DNA of 64,000 nt from positions 88,331 through 152,330 of the forward strand of contig CANOBK010000003.1 in NCBI GenBank assembly GCA_947564265.1, in the 5' to 3' direction. Positions 41,307-52,513 of this stretch are shown piece by piece. Position 1 is the first letter of the stretch, and each line of letters opens with the position of its first letter. Under the pieces are notes generated by a model. The model searched no databases and was not told the DNA's origin. It saw only the letters and a list, made by a program, of their open reading frames with translations. The DNA comes from an uncultured Caryophanales bacterium (GTDB lineage Bacteria > Bacillota_I > Bacilli_A > RF39 > UBA660). The translations under genes were made by a program, and so were the position numbers.

Positions 41307-44300
41307 GTGGCATATAAAATAATTGATTGCGGTAAGCGTCGTAAAAGAAGAAGCTTTTCTAGAATTAAGAATACTTATGAACTCAAAGACTTATTGGAGA
41401 TTCAAACAAAATCTTACCAATGGTTTACAACAACTGGTATCAAAGAGGTATTTGAGGACCTTTTCCCCGTTGAAAACTTTGCTGGGACTTTGTCTTTAGA
41501 ATTTGGTGATTATCATTTTGATGAACCAAGATTCTCTATTAAAGAATGTAAAGACAGGGAAACTACATACTCTGCTCCTTTAAAAGTGGATGTCAGACTT
41601 TTTAATCATGAGACAGGAGAAGTAAAAGAACAAGAAATTTTCTTGGGAGACATGCCAATCATGACAGATAGCGGAACTTTCGTTATCAATGGTGCTGAGC
41701 GTGTTATCGTATCACAACTCGTTCGTTCTCCTAGTGTTTATTTCAATCTTGAGATTGATAAAAATGGTCGTGAATTAATCACATCTCAAATTATTCCAAC
41801 TCGTGGTACTTGGTTAGAATTTGAAACCGATGCAAGAGATGTATTATATGTAAGAATTGATAGAACTCGTAAAGTAACACTTACTACATTGTTACGTGCT
41901 TTTGGTTTGTCTAGCGATGATGATATTCGTGGTTTATTTGGTAAAAATGAATACATTGAAAATACAATTCTTAAGGATTCTACTAAGAATACCGATGAAG
42001 CCTTAATTGAAATTTATGAGAAATTAAGACCAGGAGAGCCAGCTACTCTTGATTCATCTAAAAACCAAATTATTACTCGTTTCTTTGATGAGTTCCGTTA
42101 TGATTTGGCTCGTGTTGGACGTTATAAATTTAATCGTAAATTAAACGTATTAGAACGATTATTAAACCAAACCTTAGCAGAGGATATCAAAGTTGATGGA
42201 AAAGTAGTGGTTTCAAAAGATACCCTTGTAACCAAAGATGTATTAGAGACATTAAAACCTATTTTTGCATCTGGTTATGGATTAAAAGATGCAAAAATTA
42301 ATGATGAACTTGATGTATATAAGAGAGTTCAAGAAGTTAAAATTTACAATCCTAATAAGAAGAGTGAGAAAATTACACTTATTGGTAATGATCAAGACGT
42401 CGAAGTTAAGAGACTTACTATCCCAGATGTATATGCTGCAGTTTCTTATTACTTATGTCTATTAAGTGGACTTGGAAACTATGATGAAATTGACCATTTA
42501 GGAAATCGTCGTATTCGTCAAGTAGGAGAACTTTTACAAAATCAATTCCGTATTGGTGTTTCTCGTATGGAACGTGTAATTCGTGAAAGAATGACTACTC
42601 AAGAAATGGAAGAAGTAACTCCAAAAACATTAATTAATATTCGTCCAGTAACAGCTGCGATGAAAGAGTTCTTTGGATCTAGTCAATTATCACAATTCAT
42701 GGATCAGATCAACCCAATTTCAGAACTTACAAACAAACGTCGTTTATCAGCATTAGGACCTGGAGGACTTTCTCGTGATCGTGCTGGTATGGAAGTACGT
42801 GACGTTAACCCATCTCACTATGGTAGAATTTGTCCAATTGAGTCTCCAGAAGGACAAAACATTGGTTTGATTACATCCCTTGCTAGTTATGCAAAGGTAG
42901 ATGAATATGGATTTATCATGACTCCATATCGTAAAGTTGAAAATTGTAAAATTACAGAACAAGTAGATTATCTAACAGCAGATGAAGAAAACGATGTAAT
43001 TATTTCACAAGCAACTGTTACAACCGATGATAACAATGTTATGATTGATGAACAAGTAGCTGCTCGTTTCCGTGGAGAGAATATTCTTGTTAAACCTGAA
43101 CAAGTAGATTATATTGACGTATCTCCACAACAAGTAGTAGCTGTTACTACTAGCTGTATCCCATTCCTTGAGCATGATGATGCAACTCGTGCTTTGATGG
43201 GTGCCAACATGCAACGTCAGTCTGTACCACTATTAAAAGCAGAAGCTCCATTAGTTGGAACAGGTGTTGAATATATTGCTGCTCGTGACTCTGGTGCTGC
43301 GATTGTATCAAAAGCAGACGGTGTCGTTGAGTATGTAGATGCAAAACGCATTGTAATCAAAAACAAAACAGGAAAAGATACTTATTATTTAGCAAATTTC
43401 GAAGAAAGTAACCAGGATTCATGTTATCACCACAGACCTTGTGTTTCTGTAGGAGATACGATTAAACGTGGAGAAGTTATTGCTGATGGTCCAAGTATGG
43501 ATCAAGGAGAACTTGCTCTTGGTAAAAACGTAGTAGTAGCGTTCATGACATTTAATGGTTATAACTATGAAGATGCTGTTATCTTAAACGAAAAACTTGT
43601 AAAAGATGATGTTTATACATCCATTCATATCGAAGATTATCAAATGCAATGTCGTGAAACGAAGTTAGGACCAGAAGAAATTACTCGTGATATTCCAAAC
43701 GTTAGTGATGATGCTCGTAAGAACTTAGATGAAAATGGTATTGTCATTATCGGTACAGAAGTAAAAGAAGGAGACATCTTAGTAGGTAAGGTTACACCAA
43801 AAGGAATGGCTGAACTTACTTCTGAAGAAAAATTATTACATGCAATCTTTGGTGAGAAGACTCGTGAAGTTAGAGATACCTCTTTACGTGTTCCACATGG
43901 TGGAGAAGGAATCGTTCATGATGTTAAAATCTATTCTCGTAAAGATAACGATGAATTACCTGCTGGTGTTAGTAAAGTAATTCGTGTATATATCGCACAA
44001 AAGCGTAAGATCCAAATCGGAGATAAAATGTCTGGACGACATGGAAATAAGGGTGTAATTTCCCTAATTCTACCAGAAGAGGATATGCCATATTTACCAG
44101 ATGGACGTCCTGTTGATATCATGTTAAATCCACAAGGTGTACCTTCTCGTATGAATATTGGACAGGTACTAGAGCTTCACTTAGGTATGGCCGCTAAGAG
44201 CTTAAATGTTCATATCGCAACACCAGTATTCGATGGTGCTAGTGAACAAGACATCGCGGATATGATGAAAGAAGCAGGAATGGATAAAGATGGAAAGACT

Positions 44301-44924
44301 GTTTTATATGATGGTCGTACGGGAGATCCATTCGATAATCGTATCGCAGTTGGTGTTATGTACATGATTAAACTTCACCACATGGTTGATGATAAGTTGC
44401 ATGCACGTAGTACAGGACCTTACTCTCTTGTTACACAGCAACCTCTTGGAGGTAAAGCACAATTTGGTGGACAGAGATTTGGAGAAATGGAAGTATGGGC
44501 ACTAGAAGCTTATGGTGCTGCTAATACACTTCAAGAAATTATTACTTACAAATCAGATGACGTCTTAGGACGTGTAAAAGTATATGAATCGATCGTCAAA
44601 GGAGAAGAAATCAATCAAGCGGGAGTTCCAGAAAGCTTTAGAGTATTAATGAAGGAATTCCAAGCATTAGGATTAGATATCAGTATCATTGATGACGAAG
44701 GACGCGAACTTGGATTAAAAGAAATCGAAGAAGATGAAGCTAGGGATGAAATGATGGGTACAGATGAAGTAGTAGCTCGTCAATTACCTCCAGTTGAAAA
44801 TAATCCAGAGGAATATGTAGAAGATGAAGAATTTCCATTGGAAGATGCCTTGGAGGAAGAAGAAGAGGAATTCAATGAGGAAGAAATCGACTTTGATGAA
44901 AGTTTTATAGGGGAGGAGGAATAA
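41307..44924 (+). CDS. rpoB: DNA-directed RNA polymerase beta subunit
   Basis: A 1205-residue beta subunit with the expected landmarks: the rifampicin-pocket segment [37 protein letters not shown] (not altered at the usual Asp, His or Ser positions except the family's common Asn), [31 protein letters not shown] and the C-terminal clamp. Start GTG 41307 has AGGGGTG before it; ATG 41286 is rejected. The C-terminus is an acidic extension of about 70 residues rich in Glu, longer than most. Confidence 0.98.
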   Translation: MAYKIIDCGKRRKRRSFSRIKNTYELKDLLEIQTKSYQWFTTTGIKEVFEDLFPVENFAGTLSLEFGDYHFDEPRFSIKECKDRETTYSAPLKVDVRLFNHETGEVKEQEIFLGDMPIMTDSGTFVINGAERVIVSQLVRSPSVYFNLEIDKNGRELITSQIIPTRGTWLEFETDARDVLYVRIDRTRKVTLTTLLRAFGLSSDDDIRGLFGKNEYIENTILKDSTKNTDEALIEIYEKLRPGEPATLDSSKNQIITRFFDEFRYDLARVGRYKFNRKLNVLERLLNQTLAEDIKVDGKVVVSKDTLVTKDVLETLKPIFASGYGLKDAKINDELDVYKRVQEVKIYNPNKKSEKITLIGNDQDVEVKRLTIPDVYAAVSYYLCLLSGLGNYDEIDHLGNRRIRQVGELLQNQFRIGVSRMERVIRERMTTQEMEEVTPKTLINIRPVTAAMKEFFGSSQLSQFMDQINPISELTNKRRLSALGPGGLSRDRAGMEVRDVNPSHYGRICPIESPEGQNIGLITSLASYAKVDEYGFIMTPYRKVENCKITEQVDYLTADEENDVIISQATVTTDDNNVMIDEQVAARFRGENILVKPEQVDYIDVSPQQVVAVTTSCIPFLEHDDATRALMGANMQRQSVPLLKAEAPLVGTGVEYIAARDSGAAIVSKADGVVEYVDAKRIVIKNKTGKDTYYLANFEESNQDSCYHHRPCVSVGDTIKRGEVIADGPSMDQGELALGKNVVVAFMTFNGYNYEDAVILNEKLVKDDVYTSIHIEDYQMQCRETKLGPEEITRDIPNVSDDARKNLDENGIVIIGTEVKEGDILVGKVTPKGMAELTSEEKLLHAIFGEKTREVRDTSLRVPHGGEGIVHDVKIYSRKDNDELPAGVSKVIRVYIAQKRKIQIGDKMSGRHGNKGVISLILPEEDMPYLPDGRPVDIMLNPQGVPSRMNIGQVLELHLGMAAKSLNVHIATPVFDGASEQDIADMMKEAGMDKDGKTVLYDGRTGDPFDNRIAVGVMYMIKLHHMVDDKLHARSTGPYSLVTQQPLGGKAQFGGQRFGEMEVWALEAYGAANTLQEIITYKSDDVLGRVKVYESIVKGEEINQAGVPESFRVLMKEFQALGLDISIIDDEGRELGLKEIEEDEARDEMMGTDEVVARQLPPVENNPEEYVEDEEFPLEDALEEEEEEFNEEEIDFDESFIGEEE

Positions 44925-44925
44925 T

Positions 44926-47900
44926 ATGATAGCAGTTGATAAATTTGAAGCATTAAAAATAGGAATTGCCTCTCCTGAAACGATTCGTAAATGGAGTTAT
45001 GGAGAAGTAAAAAAACCAGAGACTATCAATTATCGTACTCTTCGACCTGAACGTGATGGACTTTTCTGTGAAAAGATTTTTGGACCAACCAAAGACTTTG
45101 AATGTGCTTGTGGAAAGTATAAGAGAGTTCGTTACAAAAACATCGTTTGTGATCGTTGTGGGGTAGAAGTAACTCGTAGTAAAGTACGTCGTGAACGTAT
45201 GGGACATATCGAGCTTGCTTCTCCAGTTTCTCACATCTGGTTCTTTAAAGGTGTTCCATCTCGTATGGGGTTAGTTCTAGACATGAGTCCAAGAGACTTA
45301 GAAGAAGTATTATACTTTGTTAGTTATGTAGTAATCGACAAAGGTAATACACCACTAGAAAACAAACAGACATTGTCTGAAAAAGAATATCGTGCTTACT
45401 ATGAAAAATATGGAAATATTTTTAAAGTAGGTATGGGTGCTGAAGCAATTAAAGAGCTTTTGAAGAGAGTTGATCTTGAAAAAGAAATCGAAGAAATTTC
45501 AAAAGAATTAGAAAATGCACAAGGACAAAAGAGAACTCGTTTAGTGAAGAGACTTGATGTGCTTGATGCCTTCTATAAATCAGGAAATCGTCCTGAATGG
45601 ATGATTATGGATTGTATTCCAGTGATTCCACCTGAACTTCGTCCAATGATTCAGTTAGATGGTGGAAGATTTGCGACTAGTGACTTAAACGATTTATATC
45701 GTCGTGTTATTAATCGTAATAATCGTCTAAAAAAACTAATTGATTTAGGGGCTCCTGGAATCATTATTCAAAATGAAAAACGTATGCTTCAAGAAGCAGT
45801 AGACGCTTTATTTGATAATGGACGTCGTGGAAGAAGTGTTACGGGAGCAGGAAACAGACCTTTAAAATCTTTATCTAGTATGTTAAAGGGTAAACAAGGA
45901 CGTTTCCGTCAGAACTTACTTGGAAAACGTGTTGACTACTCTGGACGTAGTGTTATCGTTGTAGGACCATCTCTTAAGATGTATCAATGCGGTATTCCAA
46001 AAGAAATGGCTCTAGAATTATTCAAGCCACATGTAATTCATGGACTTGTTGATAAAGATATTGCTCATAATATTAAAGCTGCAAAACGTTTAATTGAAAA
46101 TCAGGATCCAGTTGTTTGGGATGTTGTTGAAGAAGTAATTAAGGAACATCCTGTACTTCTAAACCGTGCACCTACACTTCATAGACTTGGAATTCAAGCA
46201 TTTGAACCAATTCTAATCGGTGGTAAGGCAATTCGTCTACATCCATTAGTATGTACTGCTTTCAATGCAGACTTCGATGGTGACCAGATGGCTGTCCATG
46301 TACCACTTTCAGAAGAAGCAAAAGCAGAAGCTAGATTACTAATGCTTGGTGCAAACAACATTCTACATCCAAAATCAGGTGACCCAATCGTTACACCATC
46401 TCAGGATATGGTTTTAGGTAACTACTATATTACGATGGAAAAGGCTGGTGAACCTGGAGAAGGTAGAATTTTCAAAAATACCAATGAAGCATTAATGGCA
46501 TATGAGAGAAGAGAAGTTACCCTACATTCTAGAATTGCTGTTCCAGTTGATTCCTTCAAATACAAACTATTTACTGAAGAACAACATGGAAAATTCTTAG
46601 TAACTACTGTAGGTAAAATTAAATTTAATGAGATTTTACCAGATTCTTTCCCATACATTAATGAACCAAGTGACGAGAATATTCAACAAATTACACCAAA
46701 TAAATACTTTATTGATAAGGGTGTAAATATTCCAGAAGAAATTAAAGCTCGTCCACTAGTAAAACCTTTCGCAAAAGGAGTACTCGAGAAAGTAATCGCA
46801 CAAATCTTCAAACGTTATAAAACAACAGAAACTTCTATTATGCTTGATAAGTTGAAAGACTTAGGATTCAAGTATTCTACGATTGCTGGTATTACAGTAT
46901 CTGCTTATGATGTTGTAAGTAGTGAAAAGAAACCAGAAATTGTAGCAGAAGCGAAAAAAGTAGTAGATAAAATTAATAAACAATATAAGCGTGGTTTAAT
47001 TACGGATCAAGAAAGATATGAAAAAGTAATTGAAACTTGGGAAAATGCAAAAGCACAAGTAACTGCAGAACTTCAAGAAAAAGCAGATGCAGATATCAAT
47101 AACCCAATCTTCATGATGATGCACTCTAAAGCACGTGGTAATATCTCAAACTTTACTCAGGTTGCAGGTATGCGTGGTTTGATGGCTAAACCAAATGGAG
47201 AAAGTGTTGAAATCCCAGTATTATCTTCTTTCAAAGAAGGCCTTTCAGTATCTGAATTCTTCTTATCTACGCATGGGGCTCGTAAAGGTAGTGCCGATAC
47301 TGCATTAAAGACTGCTGACTCTGGATACTTAACACGTCGTTTAGTTGATGTCAGTCAAGATATTATTGTAAAAGAAGAAGATTGTGGAACGGATCAAGGT
47401 GTTACCGTTCGTGCATTCATCAATGATAAGACAGGATCCGTTATCGAAGGTTTATATGACCGTATCGTAGGTCGTTATACGAATAAGAAAGTACTTCATC
47501 CTGAAACAAAAGAAGTTATTTGTGATCGTTTAACATTCGTTACAGAACAACTTGCTGAAAAAATTGTAAAAGCAGGAGTAGAAGAAGTAGAAATTCGTAC
47601 GATTCTAACTTGTGGATGCGCAAGTGGTGTATGTCAAAAATGTTATGGACGTAACTTAGCAACAGGTAATATCGTTGAAGTTGGAGAAGCTGTCGGTGTT
47701 ATGGCTGCTCAATCAATCGGTGAACCTGGTACACAGCTTACCATGAGAACATTCCATACAGGTGGAGTTGCCGGTGGAGAAGATATTACTCAAGGTCTTC
47801 CACGTATTCAAGAGTTATTTGAAGCACGTAATCCGAAAGGAAAAGCTACGATTGCTGAAATTGATGGTACTGTTACTAAGATTGATGAAGATCATGGAAA

Positions 47901-48555
47901 ATTCAGAATCTTTATTAAGAATGACGTAGAAACCAAAGAACATGTTAGTAACTATGGAGCAAAACTTCGTGTAGAGAAAGGTTCTAAAGTTACTGCTGGT
48001 GAAAAATTAACAGAAGGTGCTGTTAGTCCAAAAGAATTACTTGCAGTTACCGATCCATTAACAACACAAGAGTATATCTTAAAAGAAGTACAACACGTAT
48101 ATCGTAGTCAAGGTGTAGATATTTCTGATAAGCACGTTGAAGTTATTGCTAGTCGTATGATTAGTAAGATGAGAGTTGTAGAAGGTGGAGGAACGAAGTT
48201 ACTTCCTGGATTACTAGTAAGTATGCGTGAATTTACCGATGCAAATAAAGAGGCAATTCTTCAAGGCAAAGTACCTGCTTCTGCAAGACCAGTATTACTT
48301 GGTATTACAAAAGCATCTTTGGAAACAGATTCCTTCTTATCTGCTGCTTCTTTCCAAGAAACAACTAGAATTCTTACAGATGCTGCGATTCGTGGAAAAG
48401 TAGATTATCTACAAGGATTAAAAGAAAACGTAATCATTGGTAAATTGATTCCAGCTGGTACTGGTGCGAAAAAATACAAAAATGTAGATTTCGATTTAGA
48501 AAGTCAATTTATTGATGAGGAACCGTTAGAAACATTAGAAGATGAATTTATGTAA
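44926..48555 (+). CDS. rpoC: DNA-directed RNA polymerase beta' subunit
   Basis: A 1209-residue beta' subunit. The zinc-binding [20 protein letters not shown] motif is at the N-terminus, the catalytic magnesium loop NADFDGDQM is intact, and a second Cys cluster ([11 protein letters not shown]) lies near residue 905. It starts one base after rpoB with GGGAGGAGGA in the rpoB end. A twelve-pair terminator follows. Confidence 0.98.
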   Translation: MIAVDKFEALKIGIASPETIRKWSYGEVKKPETINYRTLRPERDGLFCEKIFGPTKDFECACGKYKRVRYKNIVCDRCGVEVTRSKVRRERMGHIELASPVSHIWFFKGVPSRMGLVLDMSPRDLEEVLYFVSYVVIDKGNTPLENKQTLSEKEYRAYYEKYGNIFKVGMGAEAIKELLKRVDLEKEIEEISKELENAQGQKRTRLVKRLDVLDAFYKSGNRPEWMIMDCIPVIPPELRPMIQLDGGRFATSDLNDLYRRVINRNNRLKKLIDLGAPGIIIQNEKRMLQEAVDALFDNGRRGRSVTGAGNRPLKSLSSMLKGKQGRFRQNLLGKRVDYSGRSVIVVGPSLKMYQCGIPKEMALELFKPHVIHGLVDKDIAHNIKAAKRLIENQDPVVWDVVEEVIKEHPVLLNRAPTLHRLGIQAFEPILIGGKAIRLHPLVCTAFNADFDGDQMAVHVPLSEEAKAEARLLMLGANNILHPKSGDPIVTPSQDMVLGNYYITMEKAGEPGEGRIFKNTNEALMAYERREVTLHSRIAVPVDSFKYKLFTEEQHGKFLVTTVGKIKFNEILPDSFPYINEPSDENIQQITPNKYFIDKGVNIPEEIKARPLVKPFAKGVLEKVIAQIFKRYKTTETSIMLDKLKDLGFKYSTIAGITVSAYDVVSSEKKPEIVAEAKKVVDKINKQYKRGLITDQERYEKVIETWENAKAQVTAELQEKADADINNPIFMMMHSKARGNISNFTQVAGMRGLMAKPNGESVEIPVLSSFKEGLSVSEFFLSTHGARKGSADTALKTADSGYLTRRLVDVSQDIIVKEEDCGTDQGVTVRAFINDKTGSVIEGLYDRIVGRYTNKKVLHPETKEVICDRLTFVTEQLAEKIVKAGVEEVEIRTILTCGCASGVCQKCYGRNLATGNIVEVGEAVGVMAAQSIGEPGTQLTMRTFHTGGVAGGEDITQGLPRIQELFEARNPKGKATIAEIDGTVTKIDEDHGKFRIFIKNDVETKEHVSNYGAKLRVEKGSKVTAGEKLTEGAVSPKELLAVTDPLTTQEYILKEVQHVYRSQGVDISDKHVEVIASRMISKMRVVEGGGTKLLPGLLVSMREFTDANKEAILQGKVPASARPVLLGITKASLETDSFLSAASFQETTRILTDAAIRGKVDYLQGLKENVIIGKLIPAGTGAKKYKNVDFDLESQFIDEEPLETLEDEFM

Positions 48556-48583
48556 AAGAAAGAACTTTGGTTCTTTCTTTTTT
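48554..48583 (+). terminator. rpoC terminator
   Basis: A perfect twelve-pair stem (48554-48565 with 48570-48581) over TTTG, followed by T residues. Confidence 0.9.
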
Positions 48584-48584
48584 G

Positions 48585-48613
48585 TTGACACACTTGTTTC
48601 CAGACTGTATAAT
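48585..48613 (+). promoter_or_regulatory. Acyltransferase gene promoter, perfect consensus
   Basis: TTGACA (48585-48590), a 17-base spacer and TATAAT (48608-48613), directly after the rpoC terminator. Confidence 0.9.
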
Positions 48614-48646
48614 TAATGTAATTTTTTGTGTAGTAGGTGTATAAAA

Positions 48647-49843
48647 ATGGAAAAGAAAAAATTAGAATTTATAGAGGGATTTAAGGGTTTTGCGTGCCTC
48701 TCAGTTATTTTGTCACACTTTGTATTAGCATTTTGTAATGTATTGGTAACTTGTTCTTCCTTAAACGCTCATGGAAGTTCAAAACTAGAATTACTTTTAG
48801 GAAAGACACCGCTCAATCTATTTTATAGTGGAAATTTTGGAGTTTATGTATTCTTTATTGTAAGTGGTTTTGTCTTAAGCTATGCATTTTTTATGAAAAA
48901 GGATGAGAATTACTTAAAGCGTGGTGTTATCAAGAGATATTTTCGTCTTCTGTTACCAATCGTAGTAGTGAATCTATTTGTATTTCTTCTAATGAAATTT
49001 TCTCTTACTTATAATACACAAGTAGCTGATTTTACTAAGAATCCAGTATGGTTTGGGAAATTTAATACGTTTGAGCCTAGTGTTTTAGGTGTACTAAAAG
49101 AAGCTTTCTTTGGAAATTTCTTTGGCTTTCAATCTAATTATGTTTCTCCACTTTGGACGATTTCTTATGAAATTTATGGTTCATTTCTTGTCTTTTTCTT
49201 TCTTGGTTTATTTGGTAAAGAAAAGATTCGTTATCCTTTATATATCATTTTGATTCTTCTACTTAGAGATCTGAATTATATTTCTTTTATTGTTGGAATG
49301 ATGATTTGTGATGTAGTGGTGAATGGATTTCCTTATTTGGATGTATATAAATCTAAAAAATGGCTTCCTTATCTAACCTTTATTGTAGGAATCTATTTCG
49401 CTAGTTATCCATTACAAGCAGATGTGGAAGGAACAATTTATCAAATTATTAATTATAGTCAATTTGGAATTCCTGCTGCGACAGTTAATCATTTTTTAGG
49501 AGCATCTCTCATGATTTTTGCCCTAGTTTCTTCTTCTCTCTTACAGAAACTATTTGAACGAAAGCCTTTCCGATTCTTAGGTAAATATTCTTTTGGATTG
49601 TATCTCATTCATTGGCCAATTATGCTCAGCTTATCTAGTTATATTTTATATAAAGGAATGAATGGACCACTTGGATATTATGAATTGTTACTTTTCGATT
49701 TTATCATTACAATTATTGTTGTATTTATTCTATCGATTCTTTTAGTAAAATATATTGATTCTAAAGGGGTTCGTATGGCCAATAAAATCGCTGATCTTTG
49801 CTTTGGTGATAAAAAAATAAAGGGAAACTCTTCCAAATCGTAG
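48647..49843 (+). CDS. Membrane acyltransferase, acyltransferase-3 family
   Basis: A 398-residue integral membrane protein with about ten helices. EGFKGFACLSVILSHF in helix 1 has the family's basic and His residues, FVSGFVLSYAF forms helix 2, SPLWTISYE is the conserved central loop, and YSFGLYLIHWP is the late signature with the second His. Members O-acylate peptidoglycan, teichoic or exopolysaccharides. No SGNH tail is present, unlike OatA. The start at 48647 follows GTAGGTG. Confidence 0.88.
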   Translation: MEKKKLEFIEGFKGFACLSVILSHFVLAFCNVLVTCSSLNAHGSSKLELLLGKTPLNLFYSGNFGVYVFFIVSGFVLSYAFFMKKDENYLKRGVIKRYFRLLLPIVVVNLFVFLLMKFSLTYNTQVADFTKNPVWFGKFNTFEPSVLGVLKEAFFGNFFGFQSNYVSPLWTISYEIYGSFLVFFFLGLFGKEKIRYPLYIILILLLRDLNYISFIVGMMICDVVVNGFPYLDVYKSKKWLPYLTFIVGIYFASYPLQADVEGTIYQIINYSQFGIPAATVNHFLGASLMIFALVSSSLLQKLFERKPFRFLGKYSFGLYLIHWPIMLSLSSYILYKGMNGPLGYYELLLFDFIITIIVVFILSILLVKYIDSKGVRMANKIADLCFGDKKIKGNSSKS

Positions 49844-49870
49844 GCTTTTTCATTTCAAAGGATTTTATTC

Positions 49871-49899
49871 TTGCTATGCAGACTTAATATTGTTATAAT
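49871..49899 (+). promoter_or_regulatory. Promoter of the gene at 49921
   Basis: TTGCTA (49871-49876), a 17-base spacer and TATAAT (49894-49899). Confidence 0.65.
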
Positions 49900-49920
49900 A
49901 AGGCACAAAGGTGGGTTATT

Positions 49921-50907
49921 ATGATTAATATTGATAAAATAGGCTCTTCGAATATGGAAATTATTCGAGAAAGTTTTCCAGAAGAATTAGAAAGGGAATA
50001 TGAAAAACTACTTCCTCTTTTTAAAAGGTATAACTTTTTAGTTACCAGTATTCATGCGGTTGAAAATGTAACTTCTTCTCAAGTAAAGGAAGAATCTAAG
50101 GATGATGAGAGAGAAATTACTACGGAAAAACAATGCGTTTCAGCATCACAAAAAATGTTATTAAGATTGAGAAAGCGACAAGCAATTTCTAAAATAGAAA
50201 AACAGCTTGCTGTAATAAATTCTTTGGTAGATGAGAATGGAACACCAATGCTTGAAAAAGTAGGATTCAGTGACTACCAGAGAGAGGCAATTCAAAAAAA
50301 TTTAGAGAATCATTTTTATAAATTAATTGAGGATGAGGGTTCCTTTTATGATAAAGTTTTTTTAGAAGATGTTTTCTCAAACTATGTAGATTTGTTGTCT
50401 TCTTACTTAGAACTTAAAAAAAGTATTTTAAGAGCTTCTCTTACAATGGCCGAAAAGGTTCTTTCTGGGGATTCAGAAAAAGTAGATTTGGGCATTTTTG
50501 ATACAGACTTAGATTCTCAATTTTCTTTACTTGATGAGAGAATTACTTCTATTATTAAACGTACCAGAGAAGGTAAAATCATGATTTATATTGATTTAAA
50601 AACTGCGATTGAAGATTTAGCAAAATATAATTTATCATTTTCTAAGGTTGTAAATCAGGAATTAGAAGACTTTGATTTTGATGATTTGGAAGGTTGTCTA
50701 TGCATGAATCATCTATTTCGTAAAATTTATTTCTCAATGGGAGGAGAAATCTTTCAATCAATGGCACTTAATCAAAATAGAAAGAGACAAGAAGCAGTGG
50801 CCGAAGGGATTGTTCAGGAAATGGCATCTGGGAATGTCGATATAATTGATGAGAAGATGACACCTGTAGTTAAATCAGATTCGGCGACTCAGAAGAAATA
50901 TTCTTAA
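49921..50907 (+). CDS. Hypothetical 328-residue helical protein
   Basis: No family recognised. Mostly charged helices with no membrane segment; two Cys in GCLCMNHLF near residues 259-263; basic patches (LLRLRKRQ near 80-88). It may be a coiled-coil or DNA-associated protein, but nothing decides it. A single gene with its own promoter and a following terminator. Confidence 0.65.
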   Translation: MINIDKIGSSNMEIIRESFPEELEREYEKLLPLFKRYNFLVTSIHAVENVTSSQVKEESKDDEREITTEKQCVSASQKMLLRLRKRQAISKIEKQLAVINSLVDENGTPMLEKVGFSDYQREAIQKNLENHFYKLIEDEGSFYDKVFLEDVFSNYVDLLSSYLELKKSILRASLTMAEKVLSGDSEKVDLGIFDTDLDSQFSLLDERITSIIKRTREGKIMIYIDLKTAIEDLAKYNLSFSKVVNQELEDFDFDDLEGCLCMNHLFRKIYFSMGGEIFQSMALNQNRKRQEAVAEGIVQEMASGNVDIIDEKMTPVVKSDSATQKKYS

Positions 50908-50912
50908 AATTG

Positions 50913-50941
50913 GTACTTTCGAAAAGTACTTTTCTTTTTTT
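50913..50941 (+). terminator. Terminator after the 328-residue gene
   Basis: GTACTTT (50913-50919) pairs with AAAGTAC (50923-50929), then a T-rich run. Confidence 0.7.
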
Positions 50942-50979
50942 AAACTTTAGCATATAATGTAATTACTTGAGGTGGTATT

Positions 50980-51435
50980 ATGAAAAAGCTTAATCAACAG
51001 GGATGGGGACTTTCTGTATTTTTGGCTTTTATTGTCGTTTTCTTTGTCGCAATTATTCTAATTTCCATCGGATCTGAAAAAGTGGGAATTTCTGGTGGGT
51101 CTGGTACTCCTAATGTACCTATCAATACACCAACAGGTTCTAATTATACAGAAGAAGAAATCGAAAAAGCAAAATCCTATGAAAGAGAAGTTGGTTCTGT
51201 TACTTCTACTTATTTGTTGGAACGGTATCAAAATCAAATTGATGGAACGGAACTGGTAGTTCCTACTTCAGAATTAATGAATCATCAGTACTTAACTGCC
51301 TACAGTGTTGCCGGAAATTCTTGTAGTGGTTATAGTGTTGTTCGACTTAAAGATCAAGGATTAGAAGTTACTTCCTATATCCAGTGTGGAGGGGTTTATA
51401 CAACAGAAGGTTATCATTCCTCATTTGATTCCTAG
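50980..51435 (+). CDS. Small membrane-anchored protein with pilin-like start
   Basis: A 151-residue protein. After MKKLNQQGWG comes a long hydrophobic helix (about 11-31), a layout like class III or type IV prepilins, though the residue pattern after the Gly is not classical. The outside part has a Gly/Pro/Asn linker (37-56) and a domain of about 85 residues with two Cys (near 110 and 134) that could form a disulfide. Function unknown. A -10-like TATAAT precedes it; the rpsL promoter follows. Confidence 0.65.
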   Translation: MKKLNQQGWGLSVFLAFIVVFFVAIILISIGSEKVGISGGSGTPNVPINTPTGSNYTEEEIEKAKSYEREVGSVTSTYLLERYQNQIDGTELVVPTSELMNHQYLTAYSVAGNSCSGYSVVRLKDQGLEVTSYIQCGGVYTTEGYHSSFDS

Positions 51436-51451
51436 AAATTTTGATTTTTGC

Positions 51452-51480
51452 TTGACATTCCAAGTAGGTAGTGTTATATT
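51452..51480 (+). promoter_or_regulatory. rpsL operon promoter
   Basis: TTGACA (51452-51457), a 17-base spacer and TATATT (51475-51480). The 99-base leader contains a TACAC/GTGTA hairpin close to the ribosome binding site, a possible regulatory structure. Confidence 0.8.
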
Positions 51481-51579
51481 ATCTATGCTTAGTAAATTTA
51501 GGTTTTGTCATCAGACAGAACTTAATTTAGGAGTAAAAATGATACACCTGGATATGTGTAAAGAAAGGAGAGATAAAAT

Positions 51580-51993
51580 ATGCCTACAGTGCAACAGTTG
51601 ATTAGAAAAAATAGAACTAATAAAGTAAGAAAAAGCAAATCACCAGTTTTAGGGTTTGGATTAAATACAATCCAAAAGAAGACTACGAAATTGGCTTCTC
51701 CTCAAAAACGTGGAGTTTGTACTCGTGTAGGTACGAAAACACCAAAGAAACCAAACTCAGCACTTCGTAAATATGCACGTGTTCGTTTATCTAACGGAAA
51801 AGAAGTAGATACTTATATTCCTGGAGAAGGACATAACTTACAAGAGCATAGCGTTGTATTGGTTCGTGGTGGACGTGTTAAGGACTTAATCGGAGTTCGT
51901 TATCACATCGTTCGTGGTACTTTAGATACAGCTGGTGTTAAAGATAGAAAACAAGCTCGTTCTAAATACGGAGCAAAAAGACCTAAAAACTAA
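51580..51993 (+). CDS. rpsL: 30S ribosomal protein S12
   Basis: A 137-residue protein with the decoding-centre loops [11 protein letters not shown] and [29 protein letters not shown] unaltered, so no streptomycin-resistance change is apparent at the standard Lys positions. AAAGGAGAG precedes the ATG. First gene of the rpsL-rpsG-fusA unit. Confidence 0.98.
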   Translation: MPTVQQLIRKNRTNKVRKSKSPVLGFGLNTIQKKTTKLASPQKRGVCTRVGTKTPKKPNSALRKYARVRLSNGKEVDTYIPGEGHNLQEHSVVLVRGGRVKDLIGVRYHIVRGTLDTAGVKDRKQARSKYGAKRPKN

Positions 51994-52031
51994 AAATAAA
52001 AAAACAATATAACTGAAGGGAGGAAGAAAAC

Positions 52032-52499
52032 ATGCGTAAGAGACAAGCAGTTAAAAGAGACGTTTTACCAGATCCGCTATATAATTCAAAAGTGGTTACC
52101 AAATTAGTAAACCGTATGATGATTGGTGGTAAAAAGGGAAAAGCGCAAACAATTTTATACAAAGCTTTTGATATTGTTAAAGAAAAAACAGGACAAGATC
52201 CTTTAGAAGTATTTAACAAAGCATTAGAAAATATTAAACCATTACTTGAAGTAAAATCTCGTCGTGTTGGTGGTTCTAACTATCAAGTACCACAAGAGGT
52301 TAGTGCTGAAAGAAGTCAAGCTTTAGGACTTAGATGGTTAGTAAATTATGCAAGACTTAGAGGTGGAAAAGGAATGGCTGAAAATCTTGCAAATGAAATT
52401 ATTGATGCATCAAACGGAACTGGTGCAGCAGTTAAAAAACGTGAAGATACCCATAGAATGGCAGAAGCTAACAAAGCATTTGCTCATTATCGTTGGTAG
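52032..52499 (+). CDS. rpsG: 30S ribosomal protein S7
   Basis: A 155-residue primary 16S-binding protein: [17 protein letters not shown] start, [10 protein letters not shown] loop and [20 protein letters not shown] end, all canonical. GGGAGGAAG precedes it. In other bacteria S7 autoregulates this operon; no strong structure is visible in the 38-base gap. Confidence 0.98.
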   Translation: MRKRQAVKRDVLPDPLYNSKVVTKLVNRMMIGGKKGKAQTILYKAFDIVKEKTGQDPLEVFNKALENIKPLLEVKSRRVGGSNYQVPQEVSAERSQALGLRWLVNYARLRGGKGMAENLANEIIDASNGTGAAVKKREDTHRMAEANKAFAHYRW

Positions 52500-52513
52500 G
52501 AAAGGATTTATTT

